Origin: Carya illinoinensis
Taxonomy: Eukaryota; Streptophyta; Magnoliopsida; Fagales; Juglandaceae
NCBI RefSeq assembly: GCF_018687715.1
Contig: NC_056757.1
Span: 2,666,501-2,730,500, forward strand
Direction: 5' to 3'
DNA length: 64,000 bases
The position numbers and the translations under genes are program-made. A model generated the notes under the pieces. That model ran no database searches. It worked only from the letters and a program-made list of their open reading frames with translations, and was not told the DNA's origin. This document shows positions 1 through 12,428 of the stretch, in pieces. How positions within the stretch are numbered: the stretch's first letter is position 1; each line of letters begins with the position of its first letter.

Positions 1-91
1 GTGTGTAAGTTGCTGGATAAATTAACCCATTAGCATTATTCTTGCTATTTAATTGAATTTTTGGATCTCTAATTGTGCTTTTTCCAAGCAG

Positions 92-1018
92 ATGGTTCGA
101 ATGGGATGTTGAAAAGAGTGCTGAAGTTCATACATTGTGTCCAAAGCTTTCTGACAAAGTGCTTACCCAGTTGGAAGATGTTGGACAGCAATTGGCATTG
201 GCGTTTAACAATGAGGGGTCTGCACTTGCTGCCGGTGGCGAGGTAGATATTATCTTTCAACTTTTTTTCAGATAACTTAGACTGACATCTGATATATCAT
301 GTTGAGATAATTGTCTTGTAACATGAGTAAACAACACTTCAGATCATTATTTTGTAGTTTCCTGTTCTGCACTAGAGAGATGCTCATCATCTAATTATTT
401 ACACCTTTTTGTTTGGGGGGCAAGTTAAAAAGGTTTTGTAAAATGTAAATAATTCTCTGTACCAATTTTTTTCCCTTTTTGTGACTCACTACGTAATGTC
501 TCCTTGGCATCTCAACCGAGGAATGATTTAGACCCTAGACATATAGTGGGGCTCAGATTGTGAGATATAACATGATTGCTGATGTAAAGGTACGTGTGCC
601 CCTTTGTAGAGTTAAATTGTGAAAATGTTTATTGTAGCAGCCTCATATAACCAAAATTTATTAAAGTGAAATTGAACATTTTGATGTTAACCTTTATTTC
701 TTTCCTTCTCTTTTAACTGGTGTAGCTCATTTAAATGTGATGGGAATTCTCTTGATCCTTCTTTAAATTACATGGTTTACTTAATTGAAAAGGAAAAAAA
801 AATTGCTTGGTGTAATATGCCATGTGATGATCTGAATTCTGTGCAGTACAGGATGGCAATTTGAGGGTCTTTAAATGGCCTAGCATGGAAATTGTTCTCC
901 ACGAGGCTGGTGCTCATACTACTCTGAAGGATTTGGATTTCAGGTCTGATGGCATGCACTTGAAATTTCACTCTTAATTTTGCGAGATCAAAAGAAAGGA
1001 AAAAAAGTTTTGGTTTTT

Positions 1019-1063
<45 letters not shown>

Positions 1064-3050
1064 GGGGGTAGGAAGTTAAGCTGACACTCTGGCTTCATTG
1101 TCTTGCAGCTCTGATGGGAAATATCTTGTCTCATTGGGAAATAGTGGCCCTGCAAGGGTTTGGGATGTGACTTCCTCAACGGTCATAGCTTCTCTTCCAA
1201 AGGAAAATGTAAGCAATTCATTAAAATTTTCTTGAGGGAAAATCAATTCATGTTCAACATCAGTTGAACCCAAGTGATACTTGGCCAATTAAGTTGACTG
1301 CTGCTTCCAGTCTAGTAGATTAGTTGATATTAAAACATGAAGTCATGGTATTGCCAATTGTGTGTTTATTGAGCATCAGAAGCTAGATCATTCATATGAA
1401 ACTGCTTTCGAAGAGTGAGATACTCTTCTTGAACAACAAGCAGAAAGCAGATTATATTGTTATACTTTTTATAAAACCTACAAAACCAAAGTGTCCAGTG
1501 ACTCAACCTAAATTATTATTGAGACCACCTGAACATGACCTCAAGTATTGTCATACCGTACCAGAGAAATGAAAAAATTTACCATTCAGGGAATATTTTT
1601 TACTTTCCCTTTAATTTTAGTAGATTGATTTCCTACCATCTGGGTAGAATTAATTATTTCTATCCACATGCAGGACGAGGTTTTCAGCTCATGCAGATTT
1701 GCTGAGAGTAATGATAAGAATCAGGTTCTATATATTGCTGCAGTGACAGGTGACATTCAGACTAGATGCCACCCTCTCAGTTTCTGAGGGAAGTTTCTGC
1801 CTTTTACATTACAGTTTAATAAGCTGGCAATTGTGATTATTATTCTAAATAGGTAAAGGTGGGAGCATTGTGACATGGAATACATCCACATGGAAGCGGA
1901 TGGGATCAAAGCCTGTAGCTCGTGACACAATTTCTGCCTTCAATGTTTCACCAGATGGAAAGCTCCTTGCCTGGTAAGATTTACTTGATTGTGCCTTATT
2001 TCATCTACATGTACAGTGGAAATATCTTTCGCCAATGCTTAACTCTTACAGTGAGAAAGAATGTAACTCAGATGCTTTTAAGACATCTGGCAAGATGCCA
2101 ATGGATATCCCCGCTATTGGCTTAAGGCAGACAGTTTATCATGACAGCAGCTGTTGCTTTCAAGTGTAGCCTTTCTTTACAATGGTTGCCTTTTTTTGTT
2201 GTCTTGAAATGGCTAAAACTGGCTTTCTTGGTTGAAACCTTTCTACAACTATCTAACTCTTACTGTCCATGTTCATGAGTACTTAACCTTCCTTCCATTT
2301 GATTGGTTGGCATGCAGTGGAACGACTCAAGGTGACATTTTGATTTTAAATTCGACTGGTTTGCGGGTTCAGACAATGGTTAGGAAAGCACATCTTGGCT
2401 TTGTAACTGCCCTGGCATTCTCTCAAGACTCAAGGTTTGAATAGGCATATCTTAGCTCCTTTATATGACAATCATGCTGCTGCATTTATCATCTAGGAGT
2501 AATAATGTGACAGTGAATCATGTTACTTTTAATACAGGACTTTGGCTTCTGTATCCCTGGACTCAAGTGCAAGGGTGACAATTATCGATGACAAGAAGAA
2601 AACGGGTACGTGCCTCCCTTAGTTTCTGATTTGGTTATTGAGTAATTTGTTGTTGGGTTGGCAATGGTCGAGCTGCCCTCTACAGCCCTAGTAAATTAGT
2701 CACCTAATAATATCTGACTTGGCTTAAAATGTTAATATAGGACTATAAGCATTAGAGGATTGTCATGGTCCAGTCATGGCTTCATTGTTTCAGTTGATAG
2801 GATAGTTGTCTAATGGAAATGTCATTGTATCGAGGAAGCGTGAAATTAATCCTGAAAGTTCTCAGTAAAAGGCAGAAATTGAGTTTGTTAATTCTTTCTA
2901 CAGGTTAAGTAATTAATCATTGAGGTGGGACTCACTCCTGAATCATATTTCCTTTTTGTTACAGGAAGATTGAGCTTATGGGTCATTGTGTTAATCATTC
3001 TAGTTGCCGTTGCTGTATATTTTGCGAAGAATGAAGGAATCCTTGGCTAG
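92..3050 (+). CDS. STL2P: SEC12-like WD40 membrane protein, 3' part (5' end outside window)
   Basis: WD40-repeat protein with one C-terminal membrane anchor, like plant SEC12-like proteins (STL2P/PHF1 group). These ER-membrane relatives of the Sar1 exchange factor SEC12 act in COPII vesicle export. Eight exons are supported by GT-AG borders and phase: 92-242, 852-943, 1109-1208, 1674-1749, 1853-1973, 2318-2434, 2538-2605 and 2965-3050. They give 269 residues with no stop. WD-type segments read LAFNNEGSALAAGGEDGNLR, SDGKYLVSLGNSGPARVWD and TLASVSLDSSARVTIIDD. The last exon encodes a hydrophobic anchor (LWVIVLIILVAVAVYF) followed by a short tail, KNEGILG, before TAG. The first exon starts with a split codon (AG|A), so at least one upstream exon lies outside. 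The short tail fits STL2P better than PHF1, which is longer. The STL2P assignment rests on remembered family features, not an alignment. Confidence 0.85.
1021..1062. repeat. poly-G homopolymer, 42 G, in a SEC12-like intron
   Basis: Forty-two consecutive G follow a short T run in the intron between exons 943 and 1109, and end 46 bases before the acceptor. Such a run can form G-quadruplexes. It is also the kind of homopolymer whose true length assemblies often get wrong. Confidence 0.9.
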
Positions 3051-4344
3051 AAGTTGCAGTTTTGTACAGTTCGAATGCGGAAACTGTAGCTGTAGAACTG
3101 TCAAAAGCTTTTTAAATTTGCATAAGACTGATTTAAAGCTTATAATATAATCTCCATAATGTGTTCAACCTCTCTTTGAACCTCAACTTGCTTTGTTATC
3201 TCTTTTAACCTCGAAGTTTTTTTGTTTTATTTTAAAAAATTTTCAAACTCTTTTCCTCTACATTAAAAAATCTCTTACGTAACATCTTAATTTTTAAAAA
3301 TAAAATAAAATTTAAAAAATAAAATTATTTTCATTCCATGGTTTTATATGGTGTGTATGTAGCATTTTTCTTAAAAAAGAAATTAAAGGTAAATACGTGG
3401 GTCCCACATCTTTTTTCTTCTCTCTCTCTCTCTCTCTCTCTCTGATGCTACAAGTCAACGGACGGCCTAGCCTACTCCTTGGCCTTTTGAAACTTCCTTG
3501 TTGAACCTGCCTTCCCTACGACCCTCCTCATATTTCTTATCATGCTCCCTACGCCTCTTTCTCTCATCATGCGTTATCCACTAGAGTCTAGACTTTCATT
3601 TTTTCCTTACCCGGTAATTATTCCTTTCTTTACACAAATGGGTTAAATTCTCATCAATAAAAATTTGTGTTGCACCTTTTATAAGTTCTAAAAATTATTA
3701 AATAACTGTGACAAAAGTAATCAAATAATTAGTATTGATTGCATTTCGTTGACTTAAATTAGAAGAACAAAATAAATGAAAATTTTTCTTATAACAATCT
3801 ATTACAAAATCTTGGTCTAAATGGATTTGGATGCTTTTTAATTCTTTAGTCGAACTACATATTTAATTAAAAAAAGAAATAAACTCAACATTAAATTTTT
3901 AATTTGAAAAAATCTATTCATTATCTATTTTTTTATTATCTAATTATGAGATATTAGATGATATCATGATAGATTTATAAATAAAATATAATAAATAATT
4001 TTTAATTATTTAATATTATATAATAAGATAATAAAAAATTATAAAAATTAAAATGATAAATAGCATTACCCGTAAATTCGTAATCAACCTATGGAGAACT
4101 CACGGTAAGTGTGAGGACACTCTGAGCTTATCCCTCCCCGCCAATAATTTAAGTAGTAAAAATACCAAACCCAGTCCCTGGGTGTGAGTTGCAACAATAC
4201 TCGAACGGTGTCGAACCCCACTGCACGCTCTGAATCAGACCTGTTTATCATACTCAGAATCAGCTTCACTATTCCCCCACAAGGCACAAGCACATACACA
4301 AGCCCACTTACTCTCGTTGAATTTCTTGTATTCATTGGTATTAA
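3051..4344. other. Intergenic region between the SEC12-like and Nudix genes
   Basis: It holds the 3' UTR of the SEC12-like gene, a (TC)12 microsatellite at about 3419-3443, and a very A/T-rich stretch (about 3890-4070). The last ~260 bases are the likely promoter and 5' UTR of the Nudix gene. No coding region was recognised. Confidence 0.6.

Positions 4345-4372
<28 letters not shown>
4345..4372. repeat. (CT)14 microsatellite in the Nudix 5' UTR
   Basis: Fourteen CT units lie 34 bases upstream of the start codon at 4407. Pyrimidine microsatellites are common in plant 5' UTRs and core promoters. Whether this one affects expression cannot be told from sequence. Confidence 0.85.
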
Positions 4373-4377
<5 letters not shown>

Positions 4378-4406
4378 GAAGCTCCAAAGCACAAGGAAAG
4401 GCAAAG

Positions 4407-7400
4407 ATGGAGGCCCCCCCTCCTGGTTACCGTCCCAACGTTGGCATTTGCCTCATCAACTCCGATAACCAAGTATCCCTGCTTGTTTTTCTTTTCCTTA
4501 TTTTTTCTAAAGGTTTTTTCTAAATTTGTTTATGGTTAACTAGTTCATAGTAAGACGACTTATTAATGATAAGTAGCGAATTTGCATATATAAAATTATA
4601 ATTGAGCGTTGTATATTCTTTTTCTGAGGTTATAGAATTTTCTGGTGTTGATTCTTCTGTGGGAATTTTGTTTTTCTTGAAATTAGGACACAGATTAAAT
4701 TATGTTTTTTTTTTTCCTGAGAATTCTACTTATATTTTCAAAAATTGTGGAATTAGTATTGCTGCTGTTGCATGAAAATTATAGCGTGGACTTATCCGTA
4801 ATTAGAAAATTCCGTCAGATTCTGGCTGTTGATTATCAGATATTGGGTGCTTGGGCTGGTTGAGATTTCTGATTGAATTATTAAACACAATGCACAAAAA
4901 GGTATTTACTTGATTGTATTACATGTTTGAGTGGAGCATGTAGAACTGCAATAGAAAATTCAGGATCCATTTCACAGTTCTATCTGCATGAGCAAGTGGC
5001 AAAAGTGGTAACTTTTTGGGATTTTGTCCCAGGTTTTTACGGCTTCAAGATTGAATGTTCCAGGAGCATGGCAGATGCCTCAGGTGATACTGAATACATG
5101 CCCTTGTTGATAACTAAGTTTTGAATAAGAAAAGCAACTAAATGCATACACATCATAAGGATTCATAGCGAACTTTTTGGAGAGCACCGATTTGATTCCT
5201 TAGGATTTTAGGACCTTGTGATGTATAAGATATAGTGATAATAATGGGGAGAGTAAATGCATTCCTTACCATTATGCTCTATTAACAGGATTCTGTTACG
5301 ACCTGCACGGTCTATGTTAGCCTCAGTCAAATCTTGGGTTTACGTAGAGTCAATAACACCCTTCCTCAAAACTACATCAAAAGAAGGATTGATTAGAAGG
5401 ATTCTGGTCTCGACCATCATAGAATTTGAACTTTTGTCCGCTTCATGTTGCATTGTTTTATAGATTCTCCTTTTACCTTAGAAATGCCTTTAATGACAAC
5501 ATATTGCGGCTGACTTTAATTGGCTATGGGATCTTCAATCTCAGGGGGGTATTGAGGATGGTGAAGAGCCCAAATCTGCAGCCATTAGAGAATTGCGAGA
5601 AGAAACTGGAATAGTGTCTGCTGAAATTATTACTGAGGTTTGTGGGGTAACAATAAGCATTATGTTTCAGTTTTCTGTTCATTTAGTTTCTATATCAGTA
5701 TGGTTCTTGCATTCTTGTAATTTGTACATGCAGATCCATGTTCCGATGATTCTCTTTCTTTCATTCTTTCAATCTCTGAGCTTTAAAAATGGGCATAGAG
5801 ATGTTAAAACTATATTAAATTATTGATTGTGGACAATCAATAATTTAACTGTGTTTCAAAAAAGTGGAAAACACAGATCTTCTTGTGTTTTTATTTATTT
5901 ATTTTTAAAGTAAGAAAAGGACAGAAAAAAGAAGATAGAACATGCCAAAATTTATTTGAGAGAGACACTTATCTACCTCTGTTAAATTGCTGTGCCTTCT
6001 TTGAACTCTTGGACAATTTGTTGAACCACTTTGATGAAGGTACTAGAGTTGTACAAAGCCCTTGCAGTATAAAACAAATATTTTGGAAACCTATAAGGAG
6101 TGGTTTGTCTAATTGTCTTGCCACTCAAACTTATTTTTAGGATGGAGTAAAGCAAGGATAGCCTCTTCTTACTAATGATTCAGGTTTTGTGCTAACAGGT
6201 TCCGAACTGGTTGACTTATGACTTCCCTCCAGCTGTGAAGGCAAAAACCAATCGTGTCTGGCGAGGTGAATATCATGGGCAGGCACAAAAATGGTGTGTC
6301 TTGCTTTCTTCACACAGTCAAACACATCATGAGCTGTAGCCATTTGAGTGTTTTTTTTATCATTTTTTTATCTGATGTAACTTGCCTTTTTGAACTTGGA
6401 AACTTAGTAATCAGATGCACCTTGCATTTGTTGGATTTTGAGGGCTGGTTTCTTCACACGCTTGTTTGGACTGATCTGCTGCTAAAGAAATATGTGATAA
6501 ATACTATGACTCTTCTGGAGTTGGTTATTGAAGGCATCTTAGTTTAAGTTGCTGGCAGTAGAGAGACAGGGTCTCTCGTGGACCAGTTTGTGTTAGAGAA
6601 ACGGACATTAGGTCAAGGTTTCAATTTTTTTTTTCCAAAAGCTACCCTTCCTAAGGCTTTTTAGAGTGTAAATGTCTGATTCTTGATTAGTTAAGTGGAA
6701 AATACCTCTCAGTTTCTTTAGTAACAAATGCGTCACATATGGAGTTTCTTTTCCTCAATTAGCTATGATATTTTCAAGGTTGCCATCTATGCCATGTTTG
6801 CATGCCCAGTAAATCAAGTAACATATTGCCTGCAATTATCGTGAATTATTCATGTTGTCAGATGTACTTTGTTTTATCCATTGATGGTATAGACTGTATT
6901 ATCAAGGCCATGAATCTATGTCAACACACTATATTGTTGATTTTAGTTACTTATCTCATATGAATATTTGGTATGAGGGGAACAGCTCCAAATACAAAGT
7001 TCTTAAAAATACTTGAGAGATGCTATACTTTTCTTTGGCCGCAATGAATAGTACATATGGGCAGGGACTTTTATCTAACTTACTAGTAATCCTTTCAGTT
7101 CTCACCTCTCAGGCTCATACCTCAGTGGTAAATATACAGATGCACGAGCATACACATATATCAGAATCGCTTTCATATAATTGGGGAAAGCAGAATGCAA
7201 CTCATTGCTTTTTCATGCAGTCTTGTAACTTTACCATAAACCAATATACACTTGCACGGACAAATTTTCACCAAGACTTTGTGCTGCTTAATGATGAATT
7301 TGGACACATGACAGGTTCCTTATGAAACTAACAAAAGATGAGAGTGAGATCAACCTAGCTAGTGGTGAAGCAAGACCAGAGTTTGCTGAGTGGAAATGGG

Positions 7401-7587
7401 CAAGCCCGGAAGAAGTGATCGAGCAGGTGTGTTAATCAATCTCTCTATGATACATGTTTAAAGGACATGGTAATATGTTGGATAAAACTGATGACAGGTG
7501 GTGGACTACAAAAGGCCAACGTATGAGCAAGTTATGAATACCTTCAAGCCTTACCTTAATCGAAGTACAACTTCCACCAAAATGTAA
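4407..7587 (+). CDS. NUDT25: Nudix hydrolase 25-type, dinucleoside polyphosphate hydrolase (168 aa)
   Basis: Six exons: 4407-4472, 5033-5083, 5545-5637, 6199-6293, 7315-7426 and 7498-7587, giving 168 residues. The protein starts MEAPPPGYRPNVGICLINSD. Exon 2 is tiny (17 codons, VFTASRLNVPGAWQMPQ) and was found by its conserved text. The Nudix box lies wholly in exon 3: G-x5-E-x7-REL-REE-T-GI, with the two metal-binding glutamates of REEtG present. Further conserved text is VPNWLTYDFPPAVKAK, HGQAQKW and EFAEWKWASPEEV. Plant NUDT25-27 proteins cleave Ap4A to AMP and ATP. The lack of any N-terminal extension before PPGYRPNVG argues for the cytosolic NUDT25 type rather than NUDT26/27, which carry organelle transit peptides. 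Length matches the family (about 175). All splice sites are canonical and the frame is open, so the gene looks functional. Confidence 0.95.
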
Positions 7588-8350
7588 ATCCTCTAAGTAG
7601 TCAATGTTTTGGGGATGGACCTTGTGGATTTACTTTATTTAAAATTCGTGTACAATTTGCATTCAGCAGTAGAAGTTTGGTCCTTGTTAATGGAATGACA
7701 GTAAGAACTTCAAATTAAATGTTTTTATTTGTAATAATTCAAATATTTAGCTCTTTTTGCTAGGGGTTTAACCGGTTTGATCCGGTCCTGTTTTAGACAA
7801 AATTTAGAATTAAACCAGTATGTACCGGTTTTGCATTTTTAAAAACCAATTACATATTGATTACCCCCTAAACTGATATGTACGGTTTTACCGGTTCCGG
7901 TTCAGTTTTCCGGTTTTAATATATTAAGTATATTAGTATTATTAATATATTTATAAAAAGAAATATATTAAAAATTTATTAGGCAATAAAATGTATTTAA
8001 TATATATATTTTATATTTAAAACATATGATCAAATAAATATTCATGTTTAATATTAAAATATTATGTTATAAATTATAATATATTATTTCATACATAATT
8101 ATATATATTATATATAAAAAAATTATATATAATATTTAAAATTAATAAAATATATATATAATATGTAAATGGGTCCGGTCCGGTGTTGAAAAATATAAAA
8201 CCGATTTCGGAACGGATTTGACCAGTTTTTCGATTTTTCAGTTTATTGTCCATTCATTTGTAAAGATGTTTGAAAAATCATGCATTAATTTGTTCATGCT
8301 CAGGGCATCAACTGATTTGACTTACAATTTCTTGTACCGGTCATCTACAC
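7588..8350. other. Nudix 3' flank with an A/T-rich hAT-like MITE (about 7761-8240)
   Basis: After the Nudix 3' UTR, a segment starts with TAGGGGTTTAACCGGTT at 7761. It has several CCGG/ACCGGTT motifs near both ends (7770-7910 and 8170-8230) around an extremely A/T-rich core. This resembles plant hAT-type non-autonomous elements. No clean right terminus or target duplication was found, so the borders are uncertain. Confidence 0.4.
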
Positions 8351-8684
8351 TTGTTCGGACATGCTTAGAAAGTGAGATGAGATAAAAAGTTATGAATAAT
8401 AATAAGATAGTTTGTGAATAATAGTGAAATAATTTAAATTAATATTTTATAGAGTTTTGAAAAATTATGAGAGAGAAAAAGTTGAATAAAAAATATTATA
8501 AAGTTATAATATTGTTAGAATATAATTTTTGTTTAGAGATTTGAAAAAGTTAAATTGTGTTTTTTTTTAATTTTTTGTTAGAAGCTTGAAAAAAATTATT
8601 TTGAAAAAGTTGTAATGATTAATTTTAAAGTAGTTTAGGATGAAATGAGATGAGAATTTTAAGATGGAAATTTTTTCCGAACAA
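8351..8684. mobile_element. Foldback MITE, 'gagatgagat' family, copy 1
   Basis: The ends are TTGTTCGGA (8351-8359) and its exact reverse complement TCCGAACAA (8676-8684). Just inside are GTGAGATGAGAT on the left and AATGAGATGAGAA on the right. The core carries TTTGAAAAAGTT motifs. It is about 334 bp, A/T-rich and non-coding. A related copy in the opposite orientation lies at about 9238-9455. No clear target duplication is visible. Confidence 0.6.
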
Positions 8685-9237
8685 TCCCTAACACTTAGTT
8701 TCTTCCCCCCCCAAAAAAAAGGAATTTTGGTTTATTTCTCGTCTATTAATAGTTTAAATTTAGTTTAAATATTATTTTTATATATTGGGAAGGATGTCAA
8801 CAACTCGTTTTTCTTTGACAGCCTAATGAACAGAAGTTTGGATCTTTGATTCAATTTTTTTTTTTTTTAAATATAATTTTGTAATTTTATCTTCATTGGA
8901 ATGTTCCAAAATTAACTAATAATAATAATAATAAAAATTTTACTCAAGATCTTCCCCACACACTTGTTTTTCATTTTTTTTTATTTTTATTTTTATCCTT
9001 ATATATTGTGTAGGGCCGTTTGGTGGAATTTTTCATAGTAAAAAAAAAAAAGCTTTTGAAATAGGTGAGGCGTGGAAGATTATGTTTAAGATATCATATT
9101 AAACAATATCCAATGAAGTCTCACCGAGCGATTTCATACGGGGGGAACCAAATGCAACATCCGTCATCTTGAGACACATCAAATTTAGATTCAAACTCCT
9201 CCCCTCTTTTTTAGATTTCTGTGTCCTGATCTCGTTC
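8685..9237. other. Non-coding A/T-rich intergenic stretch
   Basis: Homopolymer A and T runs and a short (TAA)n tract near 8918-8932. I see no gene or recognisable element here. Confidence 0.5.
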
Positions 9238-9455
9238 AGATTTAAAGAATGTTTCATCTTATCTTATATCATCATTAAAATTTTTTTAAATTTTTATACA
9301 AAATATAATAAACAATTTAACTTTTTCAAATCTTAATTCAACATTTTCAAATTCCAAATCAATAACAATAGTACAAAATAATATTCTAAAAATATTTTAT
9401 TCAATTTTTAATTTTTATCTAAAACTATCTTATCTTATCTCTGAATCCAAAGGAG
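9238..9455. mobile_element. Foldback MITE, 'gagatgagat' family, copy 2 (inverted)
   Basis: Read on the minus strand, it starts with CTTTGGATTCAGAGATAAGA, passes through TTGAAAAAGTTAAATTG motifs and ends in GATAAGATGAAACATTCTTT. These are the same ordered motifs as the copy at 8351-8684. Borders are approximate. Confidence 0.5.
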
Positions 9456-10141
9456 ACCTAAATATAGTTAGGTTGTGATTAATGTTAAAAGCTTGCATTG
9501 CCACTATGAGGGGGCACTAAACCAATAAATTTTCACCGGATTTTGGCCTTGACCTCACGGTGGTTGGGAATTTATTCAGGAAAAATTTAGTTGTAAGTGA
9601 TTTTGCTCACCAATATATGCACTCATCCAATGTGATTAGTCAGAAAGTAGATTTTATTAAAAATAAAGCCAATTTGAATTTTGAATATGAAGCTATTAGT
9701 ATTAGTATGCAGATTAGTACGCAAATTTACTTATATATGGCAAAACTTATTCTGCTCAGCCACTTGGGTTGAGGTTTAAAACTCTTCACACATTTGGTCA
9801 GCAATCAAATCAAGCACATTAGCCCAAGTACTTCATCTGCATGAACTTCTACAGTGAGTTCACAATAAACTAAAAAAAAAAAAAAGGGAGTACTGAACTC
9901 ATAACAAAAACTGTTTTGCAAATGCTGTGTCTTGCTTGTAGAATGAACATAAATCGACCATACCAACGACTTGATGGATTTAAATGTCTGATGCAAAATT
10001 TTTTTTGATAATTAAATGTCTGATGCAAACTAATGGTAAAGAACGAAAGATACCAAACCCAGTGGTTCAGTTTTTTGTTTCTCCCACCAAATGGTAGCAT
10101 AATAAACTGCAGCAGTTTTTAACTCCATTAATATCCACTAA

Positions 10142-10203
<62 letters not shown>

Positions 10204-10274
10204 TTGATTGGCACCAGATAATTTTGCACTTACTACATTTGAACCCATCTGGTTTGAGCATTGATATTTCCCTT
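9456..10274. other. Intergenic region and 3' flank of the complex I subunit gene
   Basis: No gene recognised. It contains a (TC)21 microsatellite at 10146-10187 running directly into (AC)9 to about 10204. This lies just downstream of the minus-strand stop codon at 10275, so it probably falls in or near the 3' UTR of that gene. Confidence 0.5.
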
Positions 10275-11902
10275 TTAGCCACTGCCGTCAAGTTGTCCAT
10301 GAGAGAGAAGGTGTGCCATGTATTGCTGCAAGCATTGAAATAAAAAAGCACAAGTCAAAAGCTGTAGCATGTATTGCTGCAACAACAGAATAAAATGCAG
10401 TAGCTGTTAGAGAACACCACAGCGATGGGTTTTAGTCTATGCAGAACCTATTCAAAGATAGAATTCTTAATTTTTAGCGTAACGACACTGTCCAAATAGA
10501 TTTCTAAGTTAATGATGAATGTATACAAATTGGCAAAATCATTATTGGTAGGAGTTTTGAGGATCTTTTGCTTTTCTGAGATACATTATACAAATGAAAG
10601 CTTTTTTTATTTTCAAGGAAGTTTGATGGGGATAGGATAACTGCGTTCATAAATTCTTGATGATGACTCCCTCCCAAACCATCCTAGCAACAATCCTTAA
10701 GATGCTATCGTTTTTCCAACTGCAGGTAATAACATAAGAAAAGTAATAACACATGCCAGATAAGGAGTGGGCCTGCCAAGTTCAGAGGAACCATGAACAT
10801 TCTTTCCGATGTTTATGTTTCCTTCAGCCTCAAATTTCCTGGAGTCAGAGTAACTTTTGTTTCTCCATTAATCTTCTTGAAAAATCTCATCTTTGTGCCC
10901 CTTTCAACAAAAACACCAAGTACTTACCTTTACACAAAATGTGAAGATTACATGTTACTCAAGAACAAGTAGCCATAAGTGATCTTTAAGAAGTCATTTA
11001 ATTCAGGTCAATTTGACTGTCATCTAAAATTTTAAGGACAATGTTAAACTTTTGTTAAGAAGTTAAATGTACAAATATTTTTTGCTATAATAGGATCATT
11101 AATGATGACCTCATAGGACAAACTGCTGAATCAATTGATGGTGCCATATAAACATCCACAAGGGAAAGGGAAAGAAAAGTAAATTTGTATCGGGATTTAT
11201 TTATTTTTATTAGTGTAAGGGAAAAAAACCATTATACATAATTGGTCAATCAGTTTTCATCTGCAAATAAAACCAATCATGCCATACAGATGCAAAAACC
11301 AAGAAGAAGGAACTAGTGTTGGAGTACTTACTGCATGATACGAGTATGGCGATTTTCCTTGACGCTCAAAGTGTTTTGCCATGATGCAGTACTCGATTGG
11401 ACCCCAGTCTTCCGCTTCGAAACAATTGCCAAGTGCAGCTTTATATAACTAAGGAAAAATGAACTCAACTATATCACCAGAAATAAAAACTCAAAGAAAG
11501 ACCGGAAATTATCTCAGTAAGAGACAGAAAGCCACATCCAAAAACTACGAATTCGAACGTGGAATCGTATATTTCACAAACCAACCTTAGTCGTGTCGGT
11601 CAAGAGCTCAGTTCCAGCAGGGTAAGACGCATAGAATTGGTCAGCTCTAGAATACCCGGCTCTCGTTCTGCAAACCCACAAATCCAAAAAGCCCACAAAT
11701 GGAAAAGTGCAATAATCAATATAAGCAGCAGACCCATGACACGTTTAGCATTATAAAGGAGTTTGACGTGGTACCGTACTCACGTATTACTTGTGTAAGC
11801 ATAGCTCAGGACCGCAACGAAGCAGTAGAATCCGGTATAGGACACGATCCTCCGAAACTTCTGAATCTTTAAAATCTCATTGAAACCATCGTATAGTCTC
11901 AT
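10275..11902 (-). CDS. Small membrane protein, probable mitochondrial complex I accessory subunit (ESSS/NDUFB11-like), 122 aa
   Basis: Four coding exons on the minus strand: 11902-11784, 11667-11586, 11448-11332 and 10325-10275. All have GT-AG borders and consistent phase, giving 122 residues. The protein begins MRLYDGFNEILKIQKFRRIV, has one membrane segment (VSYTGFYCFVAVLSYAY), then conserved text such as TRAGYSRADQFYASYPAGTE, LGNCFEAEDWGPIEYCIMAK and the C-terminus QYMAHLLSHGQLDGSG. I recognise this as a highly conserved plant-wide protein whose Arabidopsis relatives are, as I recall, listed as the ESSS subunit of NADH:ubiquinone oxidoreductase. The one-helix topology fits that. The gene is real with high confidence; the subunit name is less sure. 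A 5' UTR intron is predicted at 11926-12008 (donor GTAAGAAT, acceptor CTTTCAG). The last intron is about 1 kb. Confidence 0.8.
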
Positions 11903-12428
11903 CTCCGATTGCACAGAAATGGTCCCTGAAAGCCAGAATGTCTAACGTCTCGGGTAGACATTTAATCAAACAGTTCATGTGCATAAGATTTCGGGTGCTA
12001 ATTCTTACCTGCTAAACGAATTTGGAGTGATCTCAGGTTCTAACTGCTATCTTAACCTTACCCAGTTACCTCCTTGATTCCTTCTACCATACGAATCGTG
12101 GTGTTGGTTTCTAAAGTAGAAGAAATTGAGATTACGAAGGCACGGTGTTTCGAAATTTGGAGGACTCGCTTGACGTGATTTGGTGGGTTTTATTGGTTGC
12201 TTTGGAGCTTTTTCCCGTTGGTGATTTCGAAGGTTTAGAAAGAAACATAAACACTACTATGGATTATATAAAATGATATGGTGCTCGTGAATAGTAAATT
12301 CGAATGTAATTTTGCCCTTAAAATTGTATGCTATATAAAGCTTTTCAACAAAGAAAAAAAGAGAGTTGTTCCACGAGCCGTGAATTCTTGTAATTCGGAA
12401 GACAACTTAGCCCCTAAAAATTTATTTT
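11903..12428 (-). promoter_or_regulatory. 5' UTR, UTR intron and promoter of the complex I subunit gene
   Basis: The UTR exon part 11903-11925 joins, across an intron (11926-12008), an upstream UTR exon beginning at 12009 and going upward. Transcription start is not determinable, but the region upstream of about 12200 should be promoter. Nothing else was recognised before the hAT terminus at 12429. Confidence 0.45.

Noticed and set aside
988..1179. Open frame with a long polyproline run (minus strand)
   Set aside because: It is the poly-G tract read backwards inside an intron; no family features.
4084..4404. Open frame with RERERE-type repeats (minus strand), and overlapping plus-strand frames
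   Set aside because: Produced by the (CT)14 microsatellite of the Nudix 5' UTR; shadows of the real gene's leader.
5883..6140. 85-codon frame in a Nudix intron
   Set aside because: Lies between two well-supported exons (5637 and 6199) and shows no conserved text.
10067..10351. RERERE-containing minus-strand frame
   Set aside because: Translation of the (TC)21 tract downstream of the complex I subunit gene; the real last exon (10325-10275) is in another frame.
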